NCBI GenBank assembly: GCA_036655755.1
Contig: JAVVPN010000004.1
Coordinates: 7,053-71,052, forward strand
Direction: 5' to 3'
From: JAUNSR01 sp036655755
Lineage (GTDB): Bacteria > Bacteroidota > Bacteroidia > Bacteroidales > JAUNSR01
DNA length: 64,000 nucleotides
Part shown: one piece after another, positions 32,917-41,587 of the stretch
How positions within the stretch are numbered: position 1 is the first letter of the stretch
How the letters are laid out: every line of letters begins with the position of its first letter
Made by a program: the position numbers and the translations under genes
The notes under the pieces: model-generated
The model's database searches: none
Told to the model about the DNA's origin: nothing
The model's input: the letters and a program-made list of their open reading frames with translations, nothing else

Positions 32917-35871
32917 ATGTCTAAAAATAATCCGTTGTTTACGCATTTGTATTTCAAGGATACCTCTTTTGCTAACTTAATGCAATCACGTATTTATAAT
33001 GTGTTGCTAATTGCAAGCAAATACGATGCTTTTATGCTTGAAGATGACGGACGTGTGGACGAGCGTATTTTCTTCGAGTATGTACAACTCAACTTGCGTT
33101 ATCCACCTCGCTTTACGCAGGTGACCAACGAAAAGGAAGCGTTCGAAGAATTAGCATCCAAACGTTATGATCTTATCATTGCGATGCCTACCAGCGAAAA
33201 TCATGAAATTTTCGATATGGCGCGAAAAGTGAAAGCTCAGGATCCCCAAATTCCGATTGTGGTGCTGACTCCTTTTTCACGCAAAATCTATGAGAAAATA
33301 GGGAATGAAGATCTCAGTTGCATTGATTATATTTTCAGTTGGCTGGGTAATACAGACCTATTGTTAGCAATCATTAAATTGATAGAAGATAAAATGAATG
33401 TAGAGCAGGATGTAGAATCAGTCGGGGTGCAGATTATCCTGCTGGTTGAAGATTCCATCCGCTTTTATTCTTCGATTTTGCCACATCTCTATAAATTCGT
33501 ACTGAAGCAGTCGCAAATTTTTGCTACCGAGGCTTTAAATGAGCATCAGCGAATGTTGCGGATGCGTGGACGACCTAAAATCTTATTGGCTCGTAACTAC
33601 GAAGAAGCCACCCGTATTTATGAGAAATATAAAAATAATATGCTCGGCATCATATCGGATGTCAGCTTCCGTCAAAACGACGAAATGAACCGGCGTGCGG
33701 GAATCGAATTTTGTCAGCAGGTGCGGCAATATGATGAGTTTTTGCCTATAATCATGCAATCTACGGAAGTCGAAAACAGTAAGGATGCTACTTTGCTCAA
33801 TGCTTGTTTTCTGGATAAGCAATCGCGTAAGCTGCCGGTAGACTTGCGCAACACGATTTTGCGTAATTTCGGATTTGGCGCATTTGTATTTATTCAGCCC
33901 GAAACGGGGCAGGAGATAGCTTCCGTTCATAATCTGAAAGAGTTGCAGGATATTATTTTCTCCATACCCGATTCGTCACTTTATTACCATGGTACCCGAA
34001 ATCATATTTCACGCTGGCTTTACTCTCGCGCCATGTTTCCGTTGGCCGAATTCCTGCGTCAGCGGCAGTTTGGCGATATTACTCATGCCAATGAGGTGCG
34101 CCAACTGATTTTCGATGCCATTGTGCAATACCGTAAAATGAAAAACAGGGGAGTGGTAGCCGAGTTTCGGCGCGGCCAATTCGACCGTTATTCTAATTTT
34201 GCCCGTATTGGCGAAGGTTCTTTGGGAGGAAAAGGGCGTGGTTTGGCTTTTATCGATTCTCTTATTAAACATAATCCGTTGCTTGAGCGCTATGATGGCG
34301 CCTCCGTCACCATTCCGAAGACACTGGTGCTGTGTACCGATATGTTTGACGATTTTATGGATACCAACAACCTTTATCAGGTAGGGTTGTCTGATTTGCC
34401 GGATGAGGAGATACTGCGTTATTTTCTGAAAGGAAAATTAAAGCGTGATCTGATCCCCGATTTTCTGGCATTTTTCGAAGTTGTAAAGGCTCCTATTGCA
34501 ATCCGCTCTTCAAGTTTGCTCGAAGACTCGCATTATCAACCATTTGCCGGTGTATATTCTACCTATATGATTCCGTATCTGGAAGATAAATATGAAATGT
34601 TACGCCTGGTAAGCGATGCAATCAAGGCTGTATACGCATCCGTATTTTATAAAGGCAGTAAAGCGTATATGGCTGCAACCAGCAATGTGATCGATCAGGA
34701 AAAGATGGCCATCATTTTGCAGGAAGTAGTAGGTACCCAGTATGAAGAACGCTATTATCCTTCCTTCTCGGGTGTTGCCCGATCGCTTAATTATTATCCG
34801 ATCAATAACGAAAAGCCGGAAGAAGGAATCGCCAACATCGCTATTGGATTGGGTAAATATATTGTAGACGGAGGGGTGACGCTTCGTTTTTCGCCGGCAT
34901 GGCCATCCAATGTTTTGCAAACAAGCACGCTCGATTTGGCCTTGCGCGATACCCAAAATAAGTTTTATGCACTCGATATGAAATCGCTCGCAGAGGATAT
35001 CTCGGTAGATGATGGGGCTAACTTACTACGTCTTTCTATTCGCGATGCCGAAAAGGATGATTCGATCCGCATGATGGTATCTACATACGACCCGTACGAT
35101 ATGATGATTCGCGACGGATATTACGATCGGGGACGTAAAGTGGTGACATTCTCTCATATTCTGCGCGGAAGTCAGTTTCCTTTGCCCGCCATGTTGAAGG
35201 ATATACTCCGGCTGGGAGCTCAGGAAATGGGACGTCCGATTGAAATTGAATTTGCAGTAAATCTGAATGATAAAAGCGGCGAAGGTGTTTTGTATTGGTT
35301 GCAGATCCGCCCGATCGTGGACACCAAAGAGATGCAGGACGACGATATAACCCATGTACAACCTGAAGAGACTCTTATCTATTCGTCACAGGCGCTGGGC
35401 CATGGGTTGATTCAGGAGGTAAGACATGTGGTATATGTAAAAACAGAAGGGTTCACATCGTCAAAAAATCCGGCGATAGCCCGCGAGATAGAAGACATCA
35501 ATGATTTGTTTATTGATTCGAAAGAAAATTATGTGTTGATGGGACCCGGACGCTGGGGCTCGGAAGATCAGTTCCTCGGGATCCCGGTAAAATGGCCTCA
35601 TATTTCACAGGCGCGCTTAATCGTAGAAACGGCACTGTCCCACTACCGGGTGGAGCCGAGCCAGGGAACCCATTTCTTCCAGAATATGACCTCTTTCGGG
35701 GTTGGCTATTTTACAATGAGCCTGAAAGAGGGATACATAAATCAAGAGCAGCTTGATCAGATGCCTGCCGTATTCGAGTCGAAAAACGTACGGGTGGTAA
35801 AATTCGATCAACCGCTCGAAATCAAAATCAACGGTACCAAAAGCATCGGTATCGTCAAAGTAAATGATTAA
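32917..35871 (+). CDS. PEP/pyruvate-binding domain protein with receiver-like N-terminal domains
   Basis: A 984-residue soluble protein. Residues ~15-165 look like a receiver-fold domain lacking the usual acidic pocket (NVLLIASKYDAF... IPIVVLTPFS). Residues ~170-330 look like a second receiver with LLVEDS (Asp179) and GIISDVSF (Asp248, a possible phospho-acceptor). From ~430 there is a pyruvate-phosphate-dikinase-type ATP-grasp domain (GEGSLGGKGRGLAFID; APIAIRSSSLLED), ending near 800 with the typical LYWLQIRPI. The swivelling phosphohistidine domain and the PEP-binding barrel of PEP synthase are absent. Instead a ~185-residue C-terminal region (GPGRWGSEDQFLGIPVKWPH) follows. The role is probably regulatory or a kinase on an unknown acceptor. 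Its stop overlaps the convergent regulator gene by 4 bp. Confidence 0.75.
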   Translation: MSKNNPLFTHLYFKDTSFANLMQSRIYNVLLIASKYDAFMLEDDGRVDERIFFEYVQLNLRYPPRFTQVTNEKEAFEELASKRYDLIIAMPTSENHEIFDMARKVKAQDPQIPIVVLTPFSRKIYEKIGNEDLSCIDYIFSWLGNTDLLLAIIKLIEDKMNVEQDVESVGVQIILLVEDSIRFYSSILPHLYKFVLKQSQIFATEALNEHQRMLRMRGRPKILLARNYEEATRIYEKYKNNMLGIISDVSFRQNDEMNRRAGIEFCQQVRQYDEFLPIIMQSTEVENSKDATLLNACFLDKQSRKLPVDLRNTILRNFGFGAFVFIQPETGQEIASVHNLKELQDIIFSIPDSSLYYHGTRNHISRWLYSRAMFPLAEFLRQRQFGDITHANEVRQLIFDAIVQYRKMKNRGVVAEFRRGQFDRYSNFARIGEGSLGGKGRGLAFIDSLIKHNPLLERYDGASVTIPKTLVLCTDMFDDFMDTNNLYQVGLSDLPDEEILRYFLKGKLKRDLIPDFLAFFEVVKAPIAIRSSSLLEDSHYQPFAGVYSTYMIPYLEDKYEMLRLVSDAIKAVYASVFYKGSKAYMAATSNVIDQEKMAIILQEVVGTQYEERYYPSFSGVARSLNYYPINNEKPEEGIANIAIGLGKYIVDGGVTLRFSPAWPSNVLQTSTLDLALRDTQNKFYALDMKSLAEDISVDDGANLLRLSIRDAEKDDSIRMMVSTYDPYDMMIRDGYYDRGRKVVTFSHILRGSQFPLPAMLKDILRLGAQEMGRPIEIEFAVNLNDKSGEGVLYWLQIRPIVDTKEMQDDDITHVQPEETLIYSSQALGHGLIQEVRHVVYVKTEGFTSSKNPAIAREIEDINDLFIDSKENYVLMGPGRWGSEDQFLGIPVKWPHISQARLIVETALSHYRVEPSQGTHFFQNMTSFGVGYFTMSLKEGYINQEQLDQMPAVFESKNVRVVKFDQPLEIKINGTKSIGIVKVND

Positions 35872-36419
35872 TCAGTATAACCGTTCATCATCGCGTAGAA
35901 TGTAAGACCGCTCACGGTTTTAATCCCCAGTTTGGAGGTGATGTTTTTGCGATGCGTCAGTACGGTGTTGAGGCTGATACAAAGTTCGTCAGCAATTTCT
36001 TTATTAATCAGGCCGCGGGTAATGAGTTTTAAAACCTCTATTTCGCGGCTTGATAATTCTTCTTGAGTCTCTTTTTTTGCCGACTTCATTATCTTTTCGA
36101 ATATTTCCTGCAACGCATCAATCAGATTACTCAGATCGGCATGCAGGGCAAGCGTCATGAATCCGTTGCCCGCGTCTGCATGATCGGTCAGGATGACGGT
36201 TTTATTCCGTCGGGGCAGAAAGTAATCATAATTCAGCAATACCGGTTCGGGTGTGATGAAATAGAGGTCGAAACTGTCTGACGGCTGATGAATGAAGGGT
36301 TCTACCGAATGAAACACCCGGCAGTTCCCCTGACTGAAATATTCGGCTAAAAGTTGTTTTAATCCGTATCCGCACAAAGCGCATGAAGTAACTATTGCAA
36401 TCTTTTTTTCCGCGACCAT
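35868..36419 (-). CDS. LuxR/NarL-type response-regulator-like transcription factor
   Basis: A 183-residue DNA-binding protein. The C-terminal ~65 residues are a clear LuxR helix-turn-helix (ELSSREIEVLKLITRGLINK, EIADELCISLNTVLTHRKNI). The N-terminal part is receiver-sized, but where the phospho-acceptor Asp should follow a beta strand it reads DSFDLYFITPEPVLL, so it probably does not take part in normal phosphotransfer. It is the last gene of the minus-strand operon, 3 bp after the hemerythrin-like gene, and may act with that protein in sensing. Confidence 0.82.
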   Translation of the reverse strand: MVAEKKIAIVTSCALCGYGLKQLLAEYFSQGNCRVFHSVEPFIHQPSDSFDLYFITPEPVLLNYDYFLPRRNKTVILTDHADAGNGFMTLALHADLSNLIDALQEIFEKIMKSAKKETQEELSSREIEVLKLITRGLINKEIADELCISLNTVLTHRKNITSKLGIKTVSGLTFYAMMNGYTD

Positions 36420-36422
36420 GAA

Positions 36423-37112
36423 TCATGAGTTTAACAGGTTCAACGCTTCGGTAAGAGGAAATAAAATCTTATTACGGATGCGGTTATGCTGATTGATATC
36501 CTTTTCCAGATTACAAATCGCAATCAATACGGCGTAACACAAGTTTTCATCATATTCGCCCGAAAGATGTTTGATCATGATGCGTTTGATATCGCATAGT
36601 TTCTCTTCCAATACATCAGTTTCTTCCACCTTGGCATTCAGGTAAAGTTCTTCCGATTTGAATCGTTCCGACAAATTGCGTAATGCCGGGAACACCTGTT
36701 GATTATCTTTTTCAATCCGGGCCATTAGCTCCTGTTTGAAAAGGGTAAAGAATTTGCGTAATACCTGCAGATTGCCATTTTCGGGATCGCTTCGTTCGAT
36801 GAATGAATTTAGGTGGCGCTCGATATTGGGTAACAAAAAACGCTCGTAAGATCGGTTCGTCTTTGTAAGATAATCGATGATCTGAGTCGCGCAGAACGAC
36901 CGGAATTTATTTTCCGGAAAGTAAGACGCATGTATAAATGTATTCAGAATAGCGACGAAAAAATCGGTGTCCAGTTTTTTCTCTTCACAAATACCCTGAA
37001 TCGTTTTATCGCCCAGTCCCAGATGAATTCCAAAACGGTTAATAACGGGGATCAGGTTAGGATCGTGAAAAATCACGTCGCTTAATTTCATTTCTGCATG
37101 AATGAATGCCAT
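36423..37112 (-). CDS. Degenerate hemerythrin / ScdA-N-like protein (RIC-type)
   Basis: A 229-residue, all-helical protein. The N-terminal ~60 residues (LSDVIFHDPNLIPVINRFGI) resemble the ScdA N-terminal domain of the di-iron iron-sulfur repair proteins (YtfE/RIC). The following part has the hemerythrin helix layout. However, the positions that carry His/Glu ligands in that family appear as TKTNRSYERF, LMARIEKDNQQVFP and QHNRIRNKILFP, so several iron ligands are missing. It may have lost its di-iron centre and serve as a sensor or scaffold for the adjacent LuxR-type regulator. The start could also be the Met at residue 8. Confidence 0.65.
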   Translation of the reverse strand: MAFIHAEMKLSDVIFHDPNLIPVINRFGIHLGLGDKTIQGICEEKKLDTDFFVAILNTFIHASYFPENKFRSFCATQIIDYLTKTNRSYERFLLPNIERHLNSFIERSDPENGNLQVLRKFFTLFKQELMARIEKDNQQVFPALRNLSERFKSEELYLNAKVEETDVLEEKLCDIKRIMIKHLSGEYDENLCYAVLIAICNLEKDINQHNRIRNKILFPLTEALNLLNS

Positions 37113-37113
37113 A

Positions 37114-37692
37114 TTAAAAGGCTTTAAGATGATAGATAAATTCTTGTTCAGTAAGTATGCCGTCTAATACACAGTCGAATGGTTCGGTAGGGATGCGGTC
37201 GAAAATCTGCCAGGCAAAAGCGAGTCCTATTTTAGGTGCGCCTATTTTAGGCAATAACCGGTCATAATATCCTTTCCCCCTGCCTAATCGGTTTCCGGCT
37301 CTGTCAAAACCCATGCCGGGAATAATGACCAGATCTATTTTTCCGGACTCTTCGAAAAGCTCGCCCGTCGGTTCCATGATACCAAAGCCACCGGCTTGTA
37401 ATTTCTCGGGTTCGTAAGAGCGCAATAATAAATAGTCGTTTTCCACGACCGGCAATATAAACTGTTTGCGGGGATGCCATTTCTCTAAAAAACGAGCTGT
37501 TTGCACCTCGTCGGGCAGTGCATGATAAAACAGGAGGCACGAGGCCTCCTGAAATAATGGGTTTTGTTCCAGCCTGGAAAGTATCTCTTCCGAAATACGC
37601 TCTTTCCAGTGGGTATCGTATTGTTTTTTCTTTTCGCGGATCAATTGCCGAAGTTGTTGTTTTTCGGCCTGAACCTTATTTAGATTCTCCAT
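37114..37692 (-). CDS. 5-formyltetrahydrofolate cyclo-ligase
   Basis: An ATP-dependent enzyme (also called 5,10-methenyl-THF synthetase) that returns 5-formyl-THF to the active folate pool. The 192-residue length is normal. The family core is seen in KQQLRQLIREKKKQY, then LFYHALPDEVQT, and the ATP/substrate motif VIIPGMGFDRAGNRLGRGKG followed by YYDRLL. The start overlaps the end of the upstream S41 protease gene by 17 bp, a sign of translational coupling. Confidence 0.94.
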   Translation of the reverse strand: MENLNKVQAEKQQLRQLIREKKKQYDTHWKERISEEILSRLEQNPLFQEASCLLFYHALPDEVQTARFLEKWHPRKQFILPVVENDYLLLRSYEPEKLQAGGFGIMEPTGELFEESGKIDLVIIPGMGFDRAGNRLGRGKGYYDRLLPKIGAPKIGLAFAWQIFDRIPTEPFDCVLDGILTEQEFIYHLKAF

Positions 37693-39319
37693 CGCCTGAA
37701 TTGTTTTCAGGAAACGCTTTCCCTTTTTTCAACAAATCAATGGCAGTATTCAGCGTATTGTCATCGCGTAAGAAAGTGCGATAGAATGCCTCTTCGCCCA
37801 TGATGTTACGAGCGATATACGCTTCGAGCTGGCGTAGGATGATTGCTTTTGAAATATTGATATATACCGGACGACGACGTACGCCCTTACTGTCGGCAAA
37901 AGCTACAAACTCTTCTAGCAAAGGTTGTGCTTGTAGGTAGCCGATCAGTTTGTCATAAGTAGTATATTTTAAAAGCTGATCGCGATGTTCGTCCGAGTAG
38001 CGGAATGCGAACTGATATAAAAGTCCTGAGTTGATAATGCTGTTAAGGTAAGAGGTTACCCCGGTCGTATCGCTCGGAACAAAGATATCCGGCATGATTC
38101 CCCCGCCTCCGTAAACGGTGCGTCCCAATCGGGTTTTATATTTTAATGAATCATTCAGGTGAATACTGTCTTTTGAATAGAATTCGCCATGTGAGTAGCG
38201 GTTCAGGATATCCATTCCGTAATCTTCATTTTTGCCCAGTTTATAATCCTTCTGAATGCTACGTCCGGCCGGAGTATAGTAGCGGGCGATGGTCAGACGC
38301 AATGCTGATCCGTCATTAAACGGAATCTGCTGCTGTACCAATCCCTTGCCAAATGAGCGGCGTCCTACAATCGTACCCCGGTCGTTATCCTGGATTGCAC
38401 CGGCGAAGATTTCACTTGCCGAAGCCGACCATTCATCAATAAGAACAACTACGGGAGCATTCTGGAACGCTCCTGTTCCGTTTGAAAATGCTTCATTGCG
38501 CGGTATTGTATTCCCTTCTGTATATACGATCAACTGATCTTTCGGTAAAAACTCGTTCACCATATTGATCGCCATATCCATGTAACCGCCCGAGTTGCCC
38601 CGAAGGTCGATCACATACTCTTTTGCACCCTCTTTATTTAATTTTGCAAGTGCGTTTACAAATTCATTGTATGTAGTACGCCCGAATTTACTAATCTTGA
38701 TGTATCCGGTCTTATCGTTCAGCTTGTATGAAGCATCCACACTGGTTACCGGGATGTCGCCGCGTGTAATGTCGAATGAAAGAATCTCTTTAGCAGTACT
38801 TCGTTTTACACCCACTTTTACCAATGAGTTTTTTGGCCCGCGCAACGTTTTCATAACCCGTTCGTTGGTTACGTCTTTCCCCGTAAAAGTAGAATCGTTG
38901 ATCTGTACGATGCGGTCGCCCGCCATCAATCCGATTTTTTCAGACGGACCGCCCGGTACTACGCTGATCACCATTACCGTATCGTTCTGGATATTGAATG
39001 ATACGCCGATTCCGCTGAAACTACCCTCCAGCTCCTCGTTGGTCGCCTCCAGGTCTTTCGCCGGGATATATACAGAGTGCGGATCAAGCTCATTGACAAT
39101 GGTAGGAATGGCATCTTCTACCAACCGGTCCATATTTACGGAATCCACATATTGATTCTGAATGGTATTAAGCAGCATATCGATCTTGCCGGTCTGCTTT
39201 CTTTGCAAGGCCATGCCGATCGGGTCCTGGCTCACCATTTTTCCGATGTAAATTCCTAAAATAATTGCCAATGCCAGTAAAAGCGGCATCCACACAAATT
39301 TTCCTTTATTACTGCTCAT
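37676..39319 (-). CDS. S41-family carboxyl-terminal processing protease (CtpA-like)
   Basis: A 547-residue periplasmic serine protease. An N-terminal membrane anchor or signal (WMPLLLALAIILGIYIGKMV) precedes the domain that flanks the PDZ (LVEDAIPTIVNELDPHSVYI). The PDZ domain (SGIGVSFNIQNDTVMVISVV) and the catalytic core follow. The latter has YVIDLRGNSGGYMDMAI, the nucleophile region VVLIDEWSASASEIFAGAIQ and the Lys motif GRRSFGKGLVQ. It lies in the middle of the antiporter-to-LuxR operon and overlaps the next gene by 17 bp. Confidence 0.93.
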   Translation of the reverse strand: MSSNKGKFVWMPLLLALAIILGIYIGKMVSQDPIGMALQRKQTGKIDMLLNTIQNQYVDSVNMDRLVEDAIPTIVNELDPHSVYIPAKDLEATNEELEGSFSGIGVSFNIQNDTVMVISVVPGGPSEKIGLMAGDRIVQINDSTFTGKDVTNERVMKTLRGPKNSLVKVGVKRSTAKEILSFDITRGDIPVTSVDASYKLNDKTGYIKISKFGRTTYNEFVNALAKLNKEGAKEYVIDLRGNSGGYMDMAINMVNEFLPKDQLIVYTEGNTIPRNEAFSNGTGAFQNAPVVVLIDEWSASASEIFAGAIQDNDRGTIVGRRSFGKGLVQQQIPFNDGSALRLTIARYYTPAGRSIQKDYKLGKNEDYGMDILNRYSHGEFYSKDSIHLNDSLKYKTRLGRTVYGGGGIMPDIFVPSDTTGVTSYLNSIINSGLLYQFAFRYSDEHRDQLLKYTTYDKLIGYLQAQPLLEEFVAFADSKGVRRRPVYINISKAIILRQLEAYIARNIMGEEAFYRTFLRDDNTLNTAIDLLKKGKAFPENNSGDGESK

Positions 39320-39325
39320 GATATT

Positions 39326-39748
39326 TTATTCGTTAATTTCGATAAATTGAACTTCAATTCCGGCGCGGTGTAATAATTGCAAGCCGTCGTCCAAACGGTA
39401 ACTGTCACCGTAAACCACTCTGCGGATTCCGGATTGAATAATCAGTTTGGCACATTCTATACAAGGAGAAGAGGTTACATACATGGTAGCCCCCTCACTG
39501 CTGTTATTTGATTTTGCCACTTTGGTAATGGCATTTGCTTCTGCATGCAATACATACGGATAGGTACGGTCATTCTCGTCCTCACACTGGTTTTCAAACC
39601 CTGCAGGCGTACCGTTATATCCGTCCGAAATAATCATTTTGTCTTTTACAAGCAATGCTCCCACCTGCCGGCGTTTACAATATGAATTTTCGGCCCAGAT
39701 GAGCGCCATGCGCATATATCTTTTATCTAATTCTAGTTGTTTATCCAT
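39326..39748 (-). CDS. dCMP deaminase / ComE-like cytidine deaminase
   Basis: A zinc deaminase that turns dCMP into dUMP, a dTMP precursor. The ATG at 39748 (MDKQLELDKRYMRMALIWAE) is preferred over 39766, since the latter would overlap the antiporter gene. This gives 140 residues. The zinc site is clear: HAEANAI (His and catalytic Glu) and SSPCIECAKLI (two Cys). GYNGTPAGF and the ENQCEDEND substrate loop fit the dCMP-deaminase subfamily. Confidence 0.93.
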   Translation of the reverse strand: MDKQLELDKRYMRMALIWAENSYCKRRQVGALLVKDKMIISDGYNGTPAGFENQCEDENDRTYPYVLHAEANAITKVAKSNNSSEGATMYVTSSPCIECAKLIIQSGIRRVVYGDSYRLDDGLQLLHRAGIEVQFIEINE

Positions 39749-39758
39749 ATATCTGATT

Positions 39759-40754
39759 TTATCCATGAATAAGTAAAGTGTAAATATAAAAAATATAAAT
39801 CAGAACAAATAAAATTCCACCCCATCTTCCAAGACGGCCGCCCATGAATAATGCTTTCAGTTTTATCCGGAGCGGCTCACCATATAAAGAAAAGGCCTCC
39901 CGGACCGGTAAAAGAAGGAAGATAAGCAGTAAGGAGATACCGCACATCCAGATGAAGTCGGGTCGGAAATTTGTCCAATCCACCGGAATTGGCCGGATTG
40001 CGGCTGTCAGACCAATAACAGAGAGTATGTTGAAAAGGTTTGATCCAATGATATTCCCAATGGCAATGTCTGTTTGTTTTTTAAATGCGGCCGACAAGGA
40101 GGCGGCCAGTTCTGGCAGGCTCGTACCGAACGCAACGATTGTTACCCCGATTACGCGCTCGCTGATGCCGTATGATTGGGCGATAGAGGAAGCTCCCTCA
40201 ATTAGAAAATCAGCTCCGTATGCAAGCCCGACGCATGATCCGGCTATAAACAGGAGTGATAGCCAGATAGGAATAGGTTTAACAACAACCTCTTCCTCTT
40301 CATGGATATGATTTTTGCGCGAATACCAAATCTGCCATATCGTATATCCGATAAGCGCGATTGCCCCAATGATGCCTTCGATTCGTGTGATGATACTTCC
40401 CGCCGCAGCCCATGTAAAAAGTAACGTCGCTATCATCATGACGGGCCAGTCGAATCGCAAAGAATTCTTCGCCACTTTTAATGGATACACCAATGCGGTC
40501 ATTCCTAAAATCAATGCGATGTTGGCGATGTTCGATCCTACCACATTGCCGATCGCTATTTCCGAATTGCCCTTGATGGCAGCTTGAAGGCTCACCAAAA
40601 ACTCCGGTGCCGAAGTACCGAATGCAATTACTGTCATTCCGATTACCAATGGAGATACTTTCAAACGGGTAGCTATCGCTACGCCGCCTCTCACCAGATA
40701 ATCGCCACTCAAAATAAGAAGGATCAAGCCTCCCACTAATTTAATATAATCCAC
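39759..40754 (-). CDS. Calcium/sodium antiporter (YrbG-type CaCA family)
   Basis: A ten-helix inner-membrane cation exchanger. The two inverted alpha repeats are evident: GMTVIAFGTSAPEFLVSLQA with GNVVGSNIANIALILG, and GVTIVAFGTSLPELAASLSA with GNIIGSNLFNILSVIG. The open frame reaches a TTG at 40778, but a GTG at 40754 (MDYIKLVGG-like N terminus) suits the family. It also places the start 22 bp after a TACTTTTG box. This GTG is taken as the start, giving 331 residues. It heads the six-gene operon down to the LuxR-type gene. Confidence 0.9.
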   Translation of the reverse strand: MDYIKLVGGLILLILSGDYLVRGGVAIATRLKVSPLVIGMTVIAFGTSAPEFLVSLQAAIKGNSEIAIGNVVGSNIANIALILGMTALVYPLKVAKNSLRFDWPVMMIATLLFTWAAAGSIITRIEGIIGAIALIGYTIWQIWYSRKNHIHEEEEVVVKPIPIWLSLLFIAGSCVGLAYGADFLIEGASSIAQSYGISERVIGVTIVAFGTSLPELAASLSAAFKKQTDIAIGNIIGSNLFNILSVIGLTAAIRPIPVDWTNFRPDFIWMCGISLLLIFLLLPVREAFSLYGEPLRIKLKALFMGGRLGRWGGILFVLIYIFYIYTLLIHG

Positions 40755-40775
40755 AGCTACATTTATTTTTCCATA

Positions 40776-40783
40776 CAAAAGTA
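40776..40783 (-). promoter_or_regulatory. Candidate -7 element (TACTTTTG) for the antiporter operon
   Basis: TACTTTTG on the minus strand fits TAnnTTTG. It overlaps the upstream TTG candidate start, which argues for the GTG start at 40754. Confidence 0.5.
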
Positions 40784-40893
40784 GAAAATTTAAAACGTCT
40801 TCTTTTGTATATCATGGTGATTTTTCCCTTTAGTTTTGATTCGGCTATCCGACGAATTTGACGTATTTGTAAAACAGCATTGCGCTTTTGCAC

Positions 40894-40901
40894 TACTTTT
40901 G
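40894..40901 (+). promoter_or_regulatory. Candidate -7 element (TACTTTTG) for the Crp/Fnr gene
   Basis: TACTTTTG fits TAnnTTTG and lies 30 bp before the ATG at 40931. Confidence 0.5.
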
Positions 40902-40930
40902 TTTTTTAAAGAAACAGAGGAGTATCAGAT

Positions 40931-41497
40931 ATGGACGATTTTATCAAGATTATACGAAATGTATATCCTTTATCCGACCGGGCGCTTCAATTATTGCTTT
41001 TAAAAAGCGAGCGGGTGGTTTTTCCGAAAAATCATCTGTTAATCCGTTCGGGCGTTATCGAGCATTATGCGTATTTTATAATAAAGGGAATGGCAAGGGG
41101 GTATTTCTATAAAGAGGGACGCGATGTAACTTTGTGGTTCGCCACTACGGGCATGTCGCTATTATCTATGAATGCCTATCTGTTTCAATCGGCCGGTTAT
41201 GAGAATATAGAGTTGCTTGAAGCGTGTGAGCTGTTGAAAATACCGCAGGCCACGTTAAACGAACTGTTCGAAACGGATATTGAACTGGCAAACTGGGGGC
41301 GCAGAATGTCGGACTACTTTATTCTGCATCTGGAGCAAATTTTTATGGAGCGCAGTTTTATGCCGGCTGCCCAGCGTTATCATCAGTTGGTGGCGCAGCA
41401 ACCGGAAATACTGCAGAAAGTGCCATTAGGTCATATCGCATCTTATCTGGGAATTTCGCAGGTTTCACTGAGCCGTATTCGCGCGGGCATCCAATAA
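40931..41497 (+). CDS. Crp/Fnr-family transcriptional regulator
   Basis: A 188-residue regulator with an N-terminal cyclic-nucleotide-binding-like beta roll (LLIRSGVIEHYAYFIIKGMA; YFYKEGRDVTLWFAT), a dimer helix and a compact C-terminal helix-turn-helix (HIASYLGISQVSLSRIR). No Fnr-type N-terminal Cys cluster is present, so it is not an iron-sulfur oxygen sensor; the effector is unknown. It is followed within 90 bp by an EamA exporter and a GNAT acetyltransferase on the same strand, which it probably regulates. Confidence 0.9.
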   Translation: MDDFIKIIRNVYPLSDRALQLLLLKSERVVFPKNHLLIRSGVIEHYAYFIIKGMARGYFYKEGRDVTLWFATTGMSLLSMNAYLFQSAGYENIELLEACELLKIPQATLNELFETDIELANWGRRMSDYFILHLEQIFMERSFMPAAQRYHQLVAQQPEILQKVPLGHIASYLGISQVSLSRIRAGIQ

Positions 41498-41587
41498 TCT
41501 TATTTTTTTACATATGTAAAAGGGTTTCTTTTCTTCTTTTCCGAATTTTACGGCCCGAAATAAAATCGTAATAGAGAACTCAAGAAA

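Noticed and set aside
40755..40778. TTG start at 40778 for the cation antiporter
   Set aside because: It overlaps a TACTTTTG promoter box, and the GTG at 40754 begins the family-like N terminus.
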